From contig CM055100.1 in assembly GCA_029204225.1 (NCBI GenBank), positions 54,555,597 to 54,619,596 of the forward strand: a stretch of 64,000 nucleotides of DNA. Reading direction: 5' to 3'. The stretch comes from Diphasiastrum complanatum. Its lineage: Eukaryota; Streptophyta; Lycopodiopsida; Lycopodiales; Lycopodiaceae. The notes beneath the pieces are model-generated. The model saw only the letters and a program-made list of their open reading frames with translations. It searched no databases and was not told where the DNA came from. How positions within the stretch are numbered: position 1 is the first letter of the stretch; each line of letters opens with the position of its first letter. Below are positions 45,649 through 57,213 of the stretch, one piece after another. The position numbers and the translations under genes are program-made.

Positions 45649-45741
45649 TGAAGGTGGAAACCAAAAGCCCATATAACATTATACATTTTGCACTACCACA
45701 TGACAAACATGAATCTCATCAATAATCACCGTGAATGAACA
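44586..45741 (-). repeat. 5' LTR of the 1.16-kb-LTR copia family
   Basis: On the minus strand it runs TGTTCATT...CCAACA, 1156 bp. It matches 53,444-54,609, which is on the opposite strand. It contains a short TA/CA microsatellite near 45,620-45,650 and many CGAAC/GTTCG words near the primer end. Confidence 0.88.
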
Positions 45742-46019
45742 TGGTGTTTCAAAATGATTAAACAAATATTTTTATAAACAAGAATGATCTAATTATAAAG
45801 TATCTCAAAAATAATACCTTCCATTCGCATCCTCTTGCAAAGTCCCATTCTGCGTTTGATATTTTTATATAGAAATTTGTTTCTCGTTGGAAGGGTGTCA
45901 ACATATGGACCTTTCCCATGCTTGAGCTTTTTCACTTCTTACCTCTTGGGCTTCCTCCTCATGCCACAATAGTAAAGCAAATGGATGTAGTTGGTAATTT
46001 CAGTAACATAAAAGAGAGA
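45742..46019. other. Flanking sequence of unclear origin
   Basis: It lies just outside the LTR, next to the CACTA transposase remnant. It may be the transposase 3' end, but no clear motif was seen. Confidence 0.35.
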
Positions 46020-46925
46020 TTCATATACTAACCATCCCTCTGACATGCTACCTTCAGGCCTTGTCTTTTGACACACAAAATCTTTTAAGACTTTCATGTA
46101 TCTTTCCATAAAGAACATCCACCTAAAAAGTCACAAATGGTTAAAAATAAGTGTTTTATTTAATGAGTTCATGTATCAATTGAGTTAGTTTAAATACACA
46201 CACAAAACAAAATCTATGCACTTATACCAGCAATAGAAACTTCTTCAACCAAGTGCACCAATAAATGCACTTGCGAGTCCATGATGGAAGTCGAAAAATA
46301 TCTCTCAAACATGCACACAATCTCCACCATATTCTCATGTCTCTTGTGAAGATCCAGCTCCCGAATTTCTTTTGAACACATCCATCTGCGACATATTCAA
46401 TTCATTTTATGTCTATTTGAATTTTGAATCAATAAATATTAAATAAAAAAATGCAACAAGTAAATGTAAATACTTGACAATGATTGATAGTTTGTATAAG
46501 GTCTCACAAATATCTTTTGACAAGCACCCGTGAATTGACAATGGATATGAATTGAATCATCTTTAACCAATCATGAGACTTGAGACCTTGCAATTTTTCA
46601 TCCACTGTGAATGATGCCCATAGAGAATGGGCAAAACCAATTGGTGTTCTAATGTCACGAATAGTGGAGCGCACATGGTGAAGCTCCTCCTAGGGAATGT
46701 TCAAGGTATTTTTGGAGCATGACCTTCACCATCCTTTATCCAATATTCTTTTTTGGTGTTTGATTCTTTTAGATCATGCCACCAATGGTATCTTTTTCAC
46801 CAATCAAGTGTTTCCATATATATTAACCCACATTTTTAAATAATTGCATGGGATCAAGTAGGTGATTAATCAAAAGGTTATTCCAATATTCCAAACGATA
46901 AAATATAGATAATCTTTTCATACCA
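46020..46925 (-). pseudogene. CACTA (En/Spm) TNP2-type transposase with DUF4218, C-terminal remnant
   Basis: The minus-strand translation in shifting frames follows the TNP2/DUF4218 order. It reads RLSIFYRLEYWNNL and NHLLDPMQLFKNVGQYIW (about 46,830-46,925), then LKSHDWLKMIQFI near 46,570. Next come YFSTSIMDSQVHLLVHLVEEV near 46,250-46,310 and RWMFFMERYMKVLKDFV followed by RPEGSMSEGWLVY (about 46,025-46,130). AT-rich gaps between the blocks may be introns. Stops and frame changes show it is dead. The catalytic N-terminal domain and the CACTA termini were not located. Confidence 0.82.
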
Positions 46926-47639
46926 TAAATTGGCTTTGCTTGAGATTCCTCCCATAGTTTTCACCAATCTTCCACAGACATCCTCTTTGGATGAATCTCT
47001 CTCTCAACTCTTCCTCCATAACCTCTTCTATGAGTGTCTCTGAATGAATTGATCAGGAAGGGTTTAAAGAATAGACAATGGTCACATTGAAAAATTGTGC
47101 AACTGATGAAGTTGTGCAGCTAATTAAAGAGCAAAATATTTTGAGAAAGTAAAATATACATGTAGGAGAAAAGAGTTGGCTTTGGCTAAGGGTTATCTCC
47201 TTGTGCCATCCAATAGTGATGGTTGGTTATCACACTTAGAAGCGGTGCAAGCACATGCCAATTTACAAAAGGCCTTGTCAAATATTAAGGGTTATAAACA
47301 AAAATCATTGTACATCGGGCAACATTGAAAAGAAAAACAATTGGAATCCCAACGGGCTTTAGAAAAACTAGACTACTAGAAGCTGAGGTTAATCAGTTGA
47401 AGGAGCAGGTAAAGGCAACCAATTTGGCTAATGCAAAGGTATCAGAAGACATAATTAAATCTAGCCAAGCCACTCCAGTAGCAATTGTAGGTACATGTAT
47501 TGAAAATAAGAGCAAGCACCAAAAGAGAGTAATAGACTACAATGTGCTAAAAGGTAATGCTTTGTCTCCATGGGTTTTCAATTAACATTGTCTTCATTGG
47601 CGTATACAAATAAGATTGCACCAACTCAAGTGTTTATTT
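46926..47639. other. Unassigned sequence with a short coiled ORF
   Basis: A plus-strand frame at 47,325-47,585 encodes a short helix-prone stretch (LLEAEVNQLKEQVKATNLA). It might be a fragment of a plant transposase-associated domain, but I cannot support an identity. Confidence 0.3.
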
Positions 47640-47935
47640 TGCCCTTATTGCCTCTATTTTATTGAGCTTCTCTCTATGGGACTTTCCAAGAAACACACCC
47701 CGATCAAATGAGTTCTTCTTTATCATCCAAACTAGGTAGACCTACCACCATCTTGAATTTGTGAAGTGACCTCAAGCTTTTAACGTTCAAATTTCGCAAA
47801 TGCTTATGCCATGAATCACTTTGGGATAATGACATTGCTACTAAACCACTATGCTTGGTAACCATAACATTTAGTTTGTAGAAGCTAGAATTCTTCTGAT
47901 GAAGGCCATCAACAACGACCTTGAAATCATAGTAG
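47640..47935 (-). pseudogene. Copia pre-integrase fragment
   Basis: The minus strand encodes SFYKLNVMVTK, then SWHKHLRNLNVKSLRSLHKF and VVGLPSL, the protease-to-integrase junction (GAG-pre-integrase). A stop follows DDKEELI. No other part of this element is recognisable nearby. Confidence 0.75.
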
Positions 47936-48152
47936 CATATTGGGCCCTCTTTTATGTGAGCTTTCGATGGATTTTAATCAATTTTACAACTTGCTAGTTT
48001 TTGATGTGTTGATTTTTTATGTCCATGCAAATTCCCCTAAAACACACCTTCAATGTTTGAAAAATATTGGCAAATATAGCCATTTGAAATGGCCATCAGA
48101 ATCCGACAGATTCATTGAATAATTGCTACAGTAGTTACAACCTTGTACATCA

Positions 48153-48683
48153 TGTGAAAGTATTGTAAAATAAAATAATATTATTAAACTTAGAGATTCA
48201 AGTTTTTTTGGGGCTTGTGCAAACTTGAGATAGACTAGTCAAGTAATTTTTTAATTAGAGTCAAGCTACATTTTTAGTCTTCATAGTGTTGTATAGGTCT
48301 AGAACCTATCAAGAAGCATGTGAGGCTATTCTTGTAGGTCAAGGATTTTGAAAAAGAGAGATTCTCAACTCTTATCCATTTCTCTTTTTGTCATCTAGTG
48401 GAGAGGAAGAGGCAATGTGGCACCTAGATTGATCTCTCTCTCCATGAGTTCTAGAAGGCCTCTTGTAGTATAAATAAGGTGGCTTTGTACCTCAAGAACA
48501 CACTTCTTCAAGTAAAGCTTCCATTTGATCCATTTGATGTGTAATGATAGTCAGATTGTGATGAATGCTCTTGCTTTGTTGCTAACTAGCTTGTTTTTGG
48601 ACTAGAAGCTAGTTTAGTGTGCAATCATTCATTCTCTTGATCCTTTGTACTTGTAGCAGGTTCACACGTGTGAAAACTTCTCA
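48153..48683 (+). repeat. 5' LTR (531 bp) of a copia fragment
   Basis: It starts TGTGAAAGTATTG and ends ACTTCTCA directly before the primer site. A TATAAATA box lies at 48,469-48,476 and the palindrome TTCACACGTGTGAA at 48,661-48,674. Confidence 0.8.
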
Positions 48684-48695
48684 TGGAATCAGAGC
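48684..48695 (+). other. Primer binding site (one mismatch)
   Basis: TGGAATCAGAGC, one base from the copia consensus, adjoining the LTR end. Confidence 0.8.
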
Positions 48696-49332
48696 CTGGA
48701 TAGGAGAAGACACATCTAATCATTGCTTTGTAAAATGGAATGATTTCTTATCATTGTTGGTGACATTTTGCCTCTTACTAGCACTCGATTTTGAGCTAAT
48801 AAGTTCCACTCTCTTCATCACTCATTGATGTATCTTTTTCTATGATTTCATAGCTGTACGGCCTATTGTAGCAGCAGGTGTGAGGCCTCTAATCAAGATA
48901 TAGTGGTGGATATGTTACTTTTCATCTTTCCATCCCCATGTTGCATATGTATGGAGAGCTAATCAAGTGTAGATTGTGATGCAAGTGATCTCAAGAGGAT
49001 TGGTGGATCCTAAGGAGAGTTCTTGTCATTCAAAGTGAGGCATATTGAAGGAAAAAGCCAGTGTTTCACATGATCCTATGTATGGATGAAACTTGTTAAA
49101 TGATAAATCTGACTTTTTCGAGCTATTTCACACGTGTGAACTCAGATTTCCTTCATCCACTCTTGCTTTGGAAAATAGAGAGCATGTTTTTACTACCACC
49201 TACAAATTGTCATTTTTGGCTATCTTCAAGTTCATAAGTCAATTGGTACTTGATTCCATTAAGATCTTAAGATTGCAATTGATTGGATTGAACCTCTGAA
49301 AACATTCTTATTGTAAGCCAATTTTCAAGATA

Positions 49333-49565
49333 TGACCACAAGTGGATCTCATCTATAGACCAGAGTGAGAGACTCACTTTCATCAACTATGGTACATGGA
49401 AGGTAAGGATAGAATCTATCCTTGTACTTCCAGATCTAATAGATATGGTGAATGGGAATGAGGAGGAGCCTACTAATCCTCAAGATATTCCTAAATTCAA
49501 GAAAAGACCACGTGTTGCTCTTCATGTTTTGAAGCTAAATGTCTCTAATAAAGTTCTAAGAGTGT
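49333..49565 (+). pseudogene. Copia gag fragment
   Basis: Starting at the ATG MTTSGSHL, it continues, after a frame change near 49,430, with MVNGNEEEPTNPQDI and VALHVLKLNVSNKVL. This parallels the gag N-termini at 13.6 and 18.2 kb. Homology ends at about 49,565. The leader from 48,696 to 49,332 has another copy of the TTCACACGTGTGAA palindrome at 49,127-49,140. Confidence 0.8.
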
Positions 49566-50480
49566 TAGAAAAACTTTTTGATGGGGGATTGGTCTCGCCA
49601 AGAAGCCCTAAAAGGGAAAGGGCCCACACTATCCTTACGCGAGTGATTGAGGGATATCGCTTTCAATCCTGAGGGTCATCTCAACCACCCCATGCTCGCC
49701 AACTGATGAGGGTTTTCTAGGCCCCCGGAGGAACGGCTGCAAGGAGGTGTAACTACAATCTCGATCCTATCGTACCTGAGGTCTAGTCTCTTCGTCCTCT
49801 AGATTGTCCACCCTTCTAGGTAGAAATCCGTAGAGGGATCGTTGATAATTTCTTCATCCCTTTCTTCTTCTATTAGATCTAGTTCTAATGGTCTATTGGT
49901 ACTGTCGACTGGTCAAATGGTATGAAAGCTTGGATGGTTGTTGTGTAGTCTGTAGAAACGGCATAAGTTAGGAACCAGAATCCATCGAGTATGAACTCAT
50001 AAGCTTCGAAGTAGCTATACCCCTCACAATGTTGTATTCTAAATAAGGAATCTCCAGGCCATAAGTGGGGATGGAGTGTCGGGGTGTAGAAATAATAGTG
50101 TGTGGCTCCTTCTCGGCTCAGTTGGCAGACATCTCCTAACGTAGGTTGGAATTAGTTGTCATCCATCATGTCTCATCATGAGAAAAACTGCCCAATACCC
50201 TCCCTCCTCTAGGTTTCTAGGTGAATGTACTGTCGTCAATTGTAGGATCAAGCCTCTAAACTCTTAGGACATAGTCTTCACCTCTAGGATCATGATTTCT
50301 TGTAGTGTTGTTTAGGTAAGTGCTTTGGAAGTTTCATGATTCTCAATAGTTAAGGTCAGGCCCTTGGCCAGTCATGTGGGTGCAATACTTGCAAATGTCA
50401 TGTGGGTGCAATACTCGCAAATGTCATCAGCAATCATAAGATCAATGTCTTAGTAATGTAGAACACCTGATCAGACAGAT
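49566..50480. other. Unassigned sequence truncating the copia gag
   Basis: The composition changes (more GC, with CCTAGG/CTAGG words) but no domain, LTR pair or RNA gene was recognised. Confidence 0.4.
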
Positions 50481-51221
50481 CTTGATTCTACTAACAAAGT
50501 GCACAATTTACTTGACAAAGAATGAGAAACGAATCTCAAACTCGAAAGATTCACGAAAGATTCTGAATTCTTCTTGTGGTAACTCGAAAGACTCGCGAAC
50601 AAATTTCTTATGGTGATCCAAAAGATTCACGAAAGATTTTGGATTCTTCTTCAAGCTCAAAATTGTCAAGTGTCGCGAACAATTCACGAAACACGAAGCT
50701 TAGACGAAGAGATAAACTGTCGCGAACAATGCGCAAACAAAATTTATTCGAGCCTGGAAATAGAACGTTTATTTGAATATCAACCGTCATAAATGGTTAG
50801 ATCTACTGTTACAGAATTAAAAGGCCAAAAGACTTGCAATTAAAGGCCAAAAGACCCATCCAGTAGCAATATAAATACATGTGTACTACTCATTGTAACT
50901 ACACTCTCATACTGAAGAGACTCTCAGACTCATTTAATTAGAGACACAATAGCGAGATAAGACAACAAGAGATGTATATTGGTAATTCAAATTCAGAGTT
51001 ATTAAAATTCGTTTTTGATCAATAGTTTCTATTTGTCTAAAATTGTCTTAAGTTGTCTCTTAATTCCGCATATTAATTCTGCACACTATATTCAATCAAG
51101 GCAAAATTGTTCTATTAGTACATAGATTAGAAACAGAATCGACTGGAGACACTAATATTAGTTTGATTTATTCAAACTTTCGTCATGTTCTCTATGAAAG
51201 AATAATTACTATATTTTCTAC
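50481..51221 (+). repeat. LTR-like segment of another copia element
   Basis: Its right edge is set by primer-site-like sequence at 51,224. It contains many CGCGAAC/TTCACGAA words, a TATAAATA box at 50,870-50,877 and leader-like sequence after it. The left edge is not defined and no second LTR was found. Confidence 0.55.
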
Positions 51222-51223
51222 AG

Positions 51224-51291
51224 TGATATCAGAGCGAATTAGAGCTGATACAGTGGTATCAGATCATACAGAGTCGATACAGTGGTATCTC
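51224..51291 (+). other. Three primer-site-like repeats after an LTR
   Basis: TGATATCAGAGC (51,224), TGGTATCAGATC (51,254) and TGGTATCTCC (51,282) are spaced about 30 bp apart, each preceded by ACAG. Confidence 0.7.
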
Positions 51292-51423
51292 CACATCCCT
51301 CTCATCATTCTTCATACATCCATCAGCAAGCCGCTATCTAGGGGTTATTCTGAAAATAGAAGATGTCATTGATCAACAATATTCAAGCTAAGATCACTAT
51401 GATCTTGGATCGAAGATTCAAAC

Positions 51424-51540
51424 TATTTGATTTGGAAATTAAAGACTTCACAATACGGCTTGTGTGAACATGCTTTAGTTACTTTTGAATATAGGTCAAA
51501 GCATGATGATAAAACTATATCTCTATTGTTCCATCAGCCG
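51424..51540 (+). pseudogene. Copia gag N-terminal fragment
   Basis: One frame encodes SNYLIWKLKTSQYGL and continues for about 40 residues to a stop. The NYLIWK motif is typical of copia gag starts. The upstream ATG at about 51,363 is in another frame, so the gene is broken. Confidence 0.6.
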
Positions 51541-51759
51541 TAGCAATAGCAAACCAGATATACCTTGTTGCAAATTCTGACCTCGTCAAAGGATGGTGTT
51601 GAGCAAACAATAGTAGAATAAATATCTGGCTTTCTTTTCGTAGATGAAGACCAAAGAGAAGACGAGCAGCATTAGGGACATGAGGTATGTGTGGAAGGCA
51701 AGAGGCTGAGGGGAGCAGGGAGGGAAGAAAAAGATGTAACCGATGATAGACGAGTGAGC

Positions 51760-51826
<67 letters not shown>

Positions 51827-52479
51827 CTTCACTCACTCCTCATACAAACACTTCTCTCTCCCATCATACAAAGCAAAAGCTTTATCCTCTCATCCTTCAC
51901 ATTCAAGAATGCTCTCCTCTTTTATAGGCATCTCTCGCACCTTCCCCTTCAAAATGCCATGTCTTCATTCGTCAAGCCCTTCACAAAAATTATCTCCTTC
52001 ACAAAAATTATCTTCTTTTGTACATGGCTATTAGTTGTGATTTGATCCCGAGTGGTACCCTTTTCCTTTTGGAAAACATGGATTGGGGCCATAGGTACAC
52101 GGGTACCACATGTGTGAGCCACTTTTCTCTTTTGCACTTGTGGGTGGTGTAAGTGGTAAGTACCTCACTTCATTACTCTTCTTAATTGGGTAGTCCTCAT
52201 GCCTATTTGTGGTCAACTCCTCCCACTTTTAGGTAGGATATTTTCGTTAAGCACTTTTGGCCTCCACTCATATTTTTCCATTGTGCACCCACTGCCCATT
52301 GTCCAAGCCGTCGAGTTGCTTTGTCGGGATGTCATTCAACTTGCACTAGAACTTGCCTATATTTTTGTTACAGTTTCCTTGACGCTGTCCTATAATTTTC
52401 GACAATTTGTTGCGAGTTGATTTTTCTCATTGCCGTTGTTTCTTGTATTGGTACTGGTGAGCACTCATGACTTGGGATT
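51541..52479. other. Unassigned sequence with a microsatellite
   Basis: Outside the CT tract no gene or transposon feature was recognised. Confidence 0.45.
51763..51823. repeat. (CT)n microsatellite
   Basis: About 61 bp of uninterrupted CT, which gives Ser-Leu or Arg-Glu shadow peptides on the two strands. Confidence 0.98.
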
Positions 52480-52811
52480 TCTTTAAGACAACCAGTTCCC
52501 TGAAAAACACAATAGGCAATTTTTATATTAATAAAAAGTAGCAGAGTACATTGGAAACTTTGCTCGACAATGTCGACTAGTATAATCGGGCCAATTCTAA
52601 GACCGTAAACTATTCTATGGGCCATTTCTAAGGCCTCAAAATTTTGTCTAGCCACATTTTGGACGGGCTGGCTATAGGCAACTTTGTGCTGATTTTACCA
52701 TTAATAGCCAGGTTTTACATGCTGGTCTTTACAAAATTGTGAAAATGGCTTTAAACATAGCCCGAAAAGTTGATTTGTCATTTTGTCAGAATTAAGGTTA
52801 ATTCCTTTTTG
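52480..52811 (-). repeat. Dispersed ~320-bp repeat, copy 2
   Basis: Reverse complement of 36,690-37,020. It directly abuts a truncated copia LTR at 52,812. Confidence 0.85.
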
Positions 52812-53365
52812 AAATAAGCTTTGTAGGGCACACGGTTTCGTCCTCTATTGTATTGTGCTCTATCGCATTATTAACATTTATACATGATATACTTAATCTG
52901 ATACAATTCATTGTTCTGTGTTCAGATCTATGTTAATATTGCTATGCTTATCATTCATTTTGTTTGATCTTTCTAGTTGTTCTTACTGATAATAGACGAT
53001 TAATATTTAGTCTTGTCTTTTGCAAATCATTCACGACTAATTATCAGTCGAGCACAGTCTAGCTCTTCGCGAATCATTCGCGACATATAATTTGTCTTGC
53101 TATTCGCGACAAATTATTCTTCTGGCACTTCATCTATTAATGTTTGGCTACGCAATTTAGAATGACCGTGATTTCTATCACTAAAGTTCTGTCATTCTGA
53201 TAGGCGTAGTCATGCTTACGGAGAGAGTCGTATAGTTCATTCCGCTGCGCACGAACATTTTCTGTTCGAGTTCGTTTCTCATTCATTTCTTGTTCTCATT
53301 CGTTTCTTGTTCGAGTTCATTTCTCGTTCGTGTTCATCATAAATTCTTCCTCTCTCTCTCCAACA
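52812..53365 (+). repeat. Truncated LTR of the 1.16-kb-LTR copia family
   Basis: It matches the right half of 53,444-54,609 (GCGGTTTCG-like start, TTAATATTGCTATGCTTATC, and the end CTCTCCAACA). The left half is missing. Confidence 0.85.
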
Positions 53366-53377
53366 TGGTATCAGAGC
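53366..53377 (+). other. Primer binding site
   Basis: Exact TGGTATCAGAGC after the LTR. About 66 bp of leader follow before another LTR begins. Confidence 0.92.
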
Positions 53378-53443
53378 TATTTTCATAGCTTGATAAGCTT
53401 CCACAGTACAAGACTCTACTAGCCGATAGAGTAATTGTTTTCT

Positions 53444-54609
53444 TGTTCATTTACAATGATTATTAATGAAATTCATGTTTGTCATGTGGTAGTGCAAAAT
53501 GTATAATGCTATATGGGCTTTTGGTTTTCACCTTCATGTGTGTGTGTGTATATATATATATGTTGGATTTGTTTCCTCTACTCTCCCAAATCCCATCTTT
53601 AATCTGCCTCCATTATGTTGCATATTTACTCGCGTTGTCGTGCAGTCTGCATATTAACATGCAGATTCTCACAGGCAATAAAAGAACAAAAAGCAAAGGT
53701 TGACGTCACACCCTCTTCACGCTCACCCCATGCAGCTACGCTAACAAACTGGACAACGATTGTAGCCACCCACGATCTCCTAAAGACAACACATCCACCC
53801 CGTACTTTCTCTGCACGCCAGTAACATTGTGTATATATGGATGTCGAATATCATTTCGTTCAAGAGACACATGAGTTGATAGTGAGAGATCAAGAGGTTA
53901 AGTATTGGATGAGAGTCCTAACGAATGAGAGCGTATGTTAACCAGCATCATAAGCTTATTAGAAAAGATAGATGAATCTGCCTTGTGCATTTATTATTTA
54001 TTGTCAGCAAAGGTTTCATTCCTTTACGGATTGAATAAGCTTCGTAGAGCATGCGGTTTCGCCTGCTATTGTCTTGTGCTCTACTGCATTATTGACATGT
54101 ATACTTGATATACTTAATCTAATATAGTTCTTTGTTCTGCATTTAGATTTGTGTTAATATTGCTATGCTTATCATTCATTCTGTGTGATCTTTCTAGTTG
54201 CTCTTTTTGGTCATACACGACTGATATTTAGTCTTGTCTTTCACGAATCATTTGCGACTAATTATCAGTCGAGCACAGTCTAGCTATTCGCAAATCATTC
54301 ATGGCACATAATTTGTCTTGCTATTCGTGACAAATTATTCTTCTGGCACTTCATTTATTAATGTTTGGCTGCGTAATCAAGAATGACCATGATTTTCATC
54401 ACTAACGTTTTGTTCATTCTGATACGTGTAGTCATGCTTATGGAGAGAGTCATATAGCTCGTTCCGCTATGCACGAACACTTTCTTGTTCGAATTCGTTT
54501 CTTGTTCGTGATTCGTTTCTCCTTCGTGTTCGTCTTACCCCTTTGAGCTAATTTTTCGTTTCTAGCATACGAGACCTTTCTCAACTCGTTCATCTCCCTC
54601 TCTCCAACA
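53444..54609 (+). repeat. Complete LTR of the 1.16-kb-LTR copia family
   Basis: It runs TGTTCATT...CCAACA, 1166 bp, matching the reverse complement of 44,586-45,741. It lies 78 bp downstream of another LTR end of the same family, inside that element's leader. Confidence 0.88.
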
Positions 54610-54621
54610 TGGTATCAAAGC
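54610..54621 (+). other. Primer binding site (one mismatch)
   Basis: TGGTATCAAAGC directly after the LTR. Confidence 0.88.
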
Positions 54622-54792
54622 TATTTTCATAGCTTGATAAGCTTCCACAATACACGACTCTACTAGCCGATAGAGTAATTGTTTACTTGTTCTGTTTTTA
54701 GTATCAGATTTTCATACTTAAGTCACTAATAGTTTCTCCTATCACTCAGACTAATTCTTCTACAAGATTTTCAAGGGAAAGCCAGTCCTATC

Positions 54793-55745
54793 ATGGACAA
54801 GCTTGATGAAGCCAATTACCATCTGTGGAAATCTAAGATGAAAACTGTACTAATGGAAAAAGAATTGTACGACGTTGTTACAGGTGTAGAAGGGAAACCC
54901 GAAGCGGACGACGCGGCAACCGCCAGATGGAAACGGAAGGATGGAAAGGCTTTTGCGCTGATCATCTTCAACATCATGGATATCTAGATCGGCCATGTAT
55001 CCGAGGCTCAGACATCGAAAGAAGTCTGGGACATCTTGAGCACACTATATGAAATGCGAGATATATCTTCCAAGCTACATCTCAGGAAGAAATTCTACTC
55101 CCTCAAGATGACGAATGGTGATTCTCTACAGAATCACATTAATCAATTCAACAACCTGCTAAGACAAATGGCCATTGTCTGATCTATCATAGACGATCAA
55201 GACGCAGTGATGCAATTGCTTACAAGCTTGCCAAGCTCTTACGACAGCTGGGTGATGATCATCACGACTCATCCAGAATTGACTCTTTCGAGAGTCATTA
55301 CTATGTTGTTGTAGGAAGACACGCGGAGGAACAAAGCCTCAAGTTCCTCAGTTAATTCTCACGCCTTTTTGTACAACAACAAGAGCACGACAAAGCAGAA
55401 GAAGAAGAAAGGCCTGAGGCAATCAAAACTAGACCAGAAACTAGCTCAGCACAAAGAACGGTCGAATCCATAGACAAAGAAGAATTTGTTTTGTAGATAA
55501 CCCAAACAAAACAACCACAAAATACAAGACTGTCGAATACTTCAAGCAAAGAACAACAGCAAGGGACAGTCGAATCAAGTGGCAAATACAGCTACAGAAG
55601 CTTCACAGCCTATTCAAGAAGCAGATCATGATGCCTTCATGACCAGCCATCAAGGAGCATCTGGCGACAGTTCTTGGTTCCTGGATTCCAGAGCCACTCA
55701 GCATATGACTAGCCTCATTGGCTGTTTTGAGCTCTATACACTTTA
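54793..55745 (+). pseudogene. Copia gag-protease of the 1.16-kb-LTR family
   Basis: ATG at 54,793 (MDKLDEANYHLWKSKMK), LHLRKKFYSLKMTNGDSL, SLPSSYDSWVMIITT and PELTLSRVITMLL, then a Lys-rich linker. The expected zinc knuckle is not visible. The protease reads SSWFLDSRATQHMTS: the Gly of the DSGA motif is Arg, so it would be inactive. Several stops are present (after MDI, after AIV, after MLL). Homology ends at about 55,745. Confidence 0.88.
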
Positions 55746-55789
55746 TAAAAATTAAAAAGTTTTACAATATAAATAATAATTTTGGATAA

Positions 55790-57213
55790 TGTGGGATCAT
55801 GAGCCTCCACATTCGGAAGGGAGTTCAAGATTTTCTAGCAGACCATCTATCTCGAATCCCTAACCTACCAACTCCAGATCAAGACGTCAACGATGATTTA
55901 CCCGATGCCATCCTATTTCAGATTTGACTCTACACCCATTTGGGCCAAGGAAATCACAGAATATTTAACTTCAGGGCAGATGGATCCATCATTATCTAAA
56001 CCTGAGCAATGTGCGTTGGTCCTCAAAACCAAACTCTATACGTTAATTGCAGGCCAACTTTACAAGCAAGGGTTAGATGAAATTATCAGACGTTGTCTTA
56101 CTAAAGGTGAAATACCCTCTGTGATTTTTCTCACTCATGAAGGTATTGGAGTAGGTCATTTCTCTTCTGAAATGACTACTAAGAAAATTCTCTTGGCCGA
56201 CTTTTGGTGGCCAACTCTCTTTAAGGATACGCACACTTATACAAAGGCCTATGATGTCTGCCAACGCACAAAACGATTTCAAAAGACCGACTACATGTCT
56301 TTACACCCTGTACCATTGATCAAGCTTTCTAGAAATGGAGAATTGATTATGTTGGACCCATTAGTCCCACTACTCGACATACTCAATCTCGTTATATCAT
56401 AGTAGCTACAGACTATTGTACAAAATGGGTAGAAGCAAGAGCTATTCGCAATGCTACGCTCGTTCTACCGCAAGAATTCTCTATGAACATGTTATCGTTT
56501 TTTTCAAATGTCTTCTAGAACTTATCGGTGATAGGGGTACACAGTTTCTTAACTCTATCATAGCAAATCTATTTTCCATATTTTTTGTGGTACATCACAA
56601 AAGTTCCCCGTATTGTCCACGCTATAATGGTCAGACGGAATCCACCAACAAAATCTTATGAGGTGTTCTCACCAAAACCATCGAGTCCAGTCGATCCGAT
56701 TGGGAACTAAAACTTCATGCCGCTCTATGGGCCTATCGCACTACCCCGAAGCGAGCCACAGGCTTAACCTTTTTCCAGCTAGTATATGGCCAACAAGAAG
56801 TCGTTATGCCTATAGAATTCCATATTTCATCCCTATGAGTACCCTATAATTTCGAGCTAGATAATTGACAGACTCTAGCAAACAGGTTCTTTCATCTGGA
56901 ACAACTATGTGAAACACGACGGATCAGCATCCATGCTCAACAAGTTCACAAACGTCGACAAAAGACCTGACATCATCGATCCTTGAAACTCAAAGAATTC
57001 CAGGTCGGAGATAAGGTCTTGTTATACCAGGCCAAAGCATTTAAAGAAAAACTCAAATTTTCTGGCCAAGGATCTTATATCATTCAGAAGATATTTGCCT
57101 GTAGATATGTACAACTCCAAACCCTCCAAGGTGACATTTTAGACATTGTGGTCAATGATGGGAGCAGATTGAGAAAGTACAATGAGCCCTGTTCCTATCT
57201 TGATATGTATTAG
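55790..57213 (+). pseudogene. Ty3/gypsy RNase H end and integrase
   Basis: The RNase H tail DFLADHLSRIPN is near 55,830. The integrase zinc domain follows (THEGIGVGHF, then DVCQRTK, with Thr for the first Cys), then broken catalytic-core pieces (DYCTKWVEA, LIGDRGTQF, HKSSPYCPRYNGQTES). The rest is ALWAYRTTPKRATG, and a C-terminal part at 56,983-57,213 (FQVGDKVLLYQAKAFKEKLK). Gypsy integrase inserts element DNA. Frameshifts near 55,920, 56,395 and 56,660 and stops make this one inactive. The RT part is absent upstream, where a copia fragment abuts. Confidence 0.92.

Noticed and set aside
45304-45686. Protein-coding ORFs inside the 1.16-kb LTR
   Set aside because: They lie wholly in LTR sequence shared with 53,444-54,609, and the frames are not conserved between the copies.
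51515-51927. ORFs with Arg-Glu or Ser-Leu runs
   Set aside because: These are translations of the (CT)n microsatellite on both strands.
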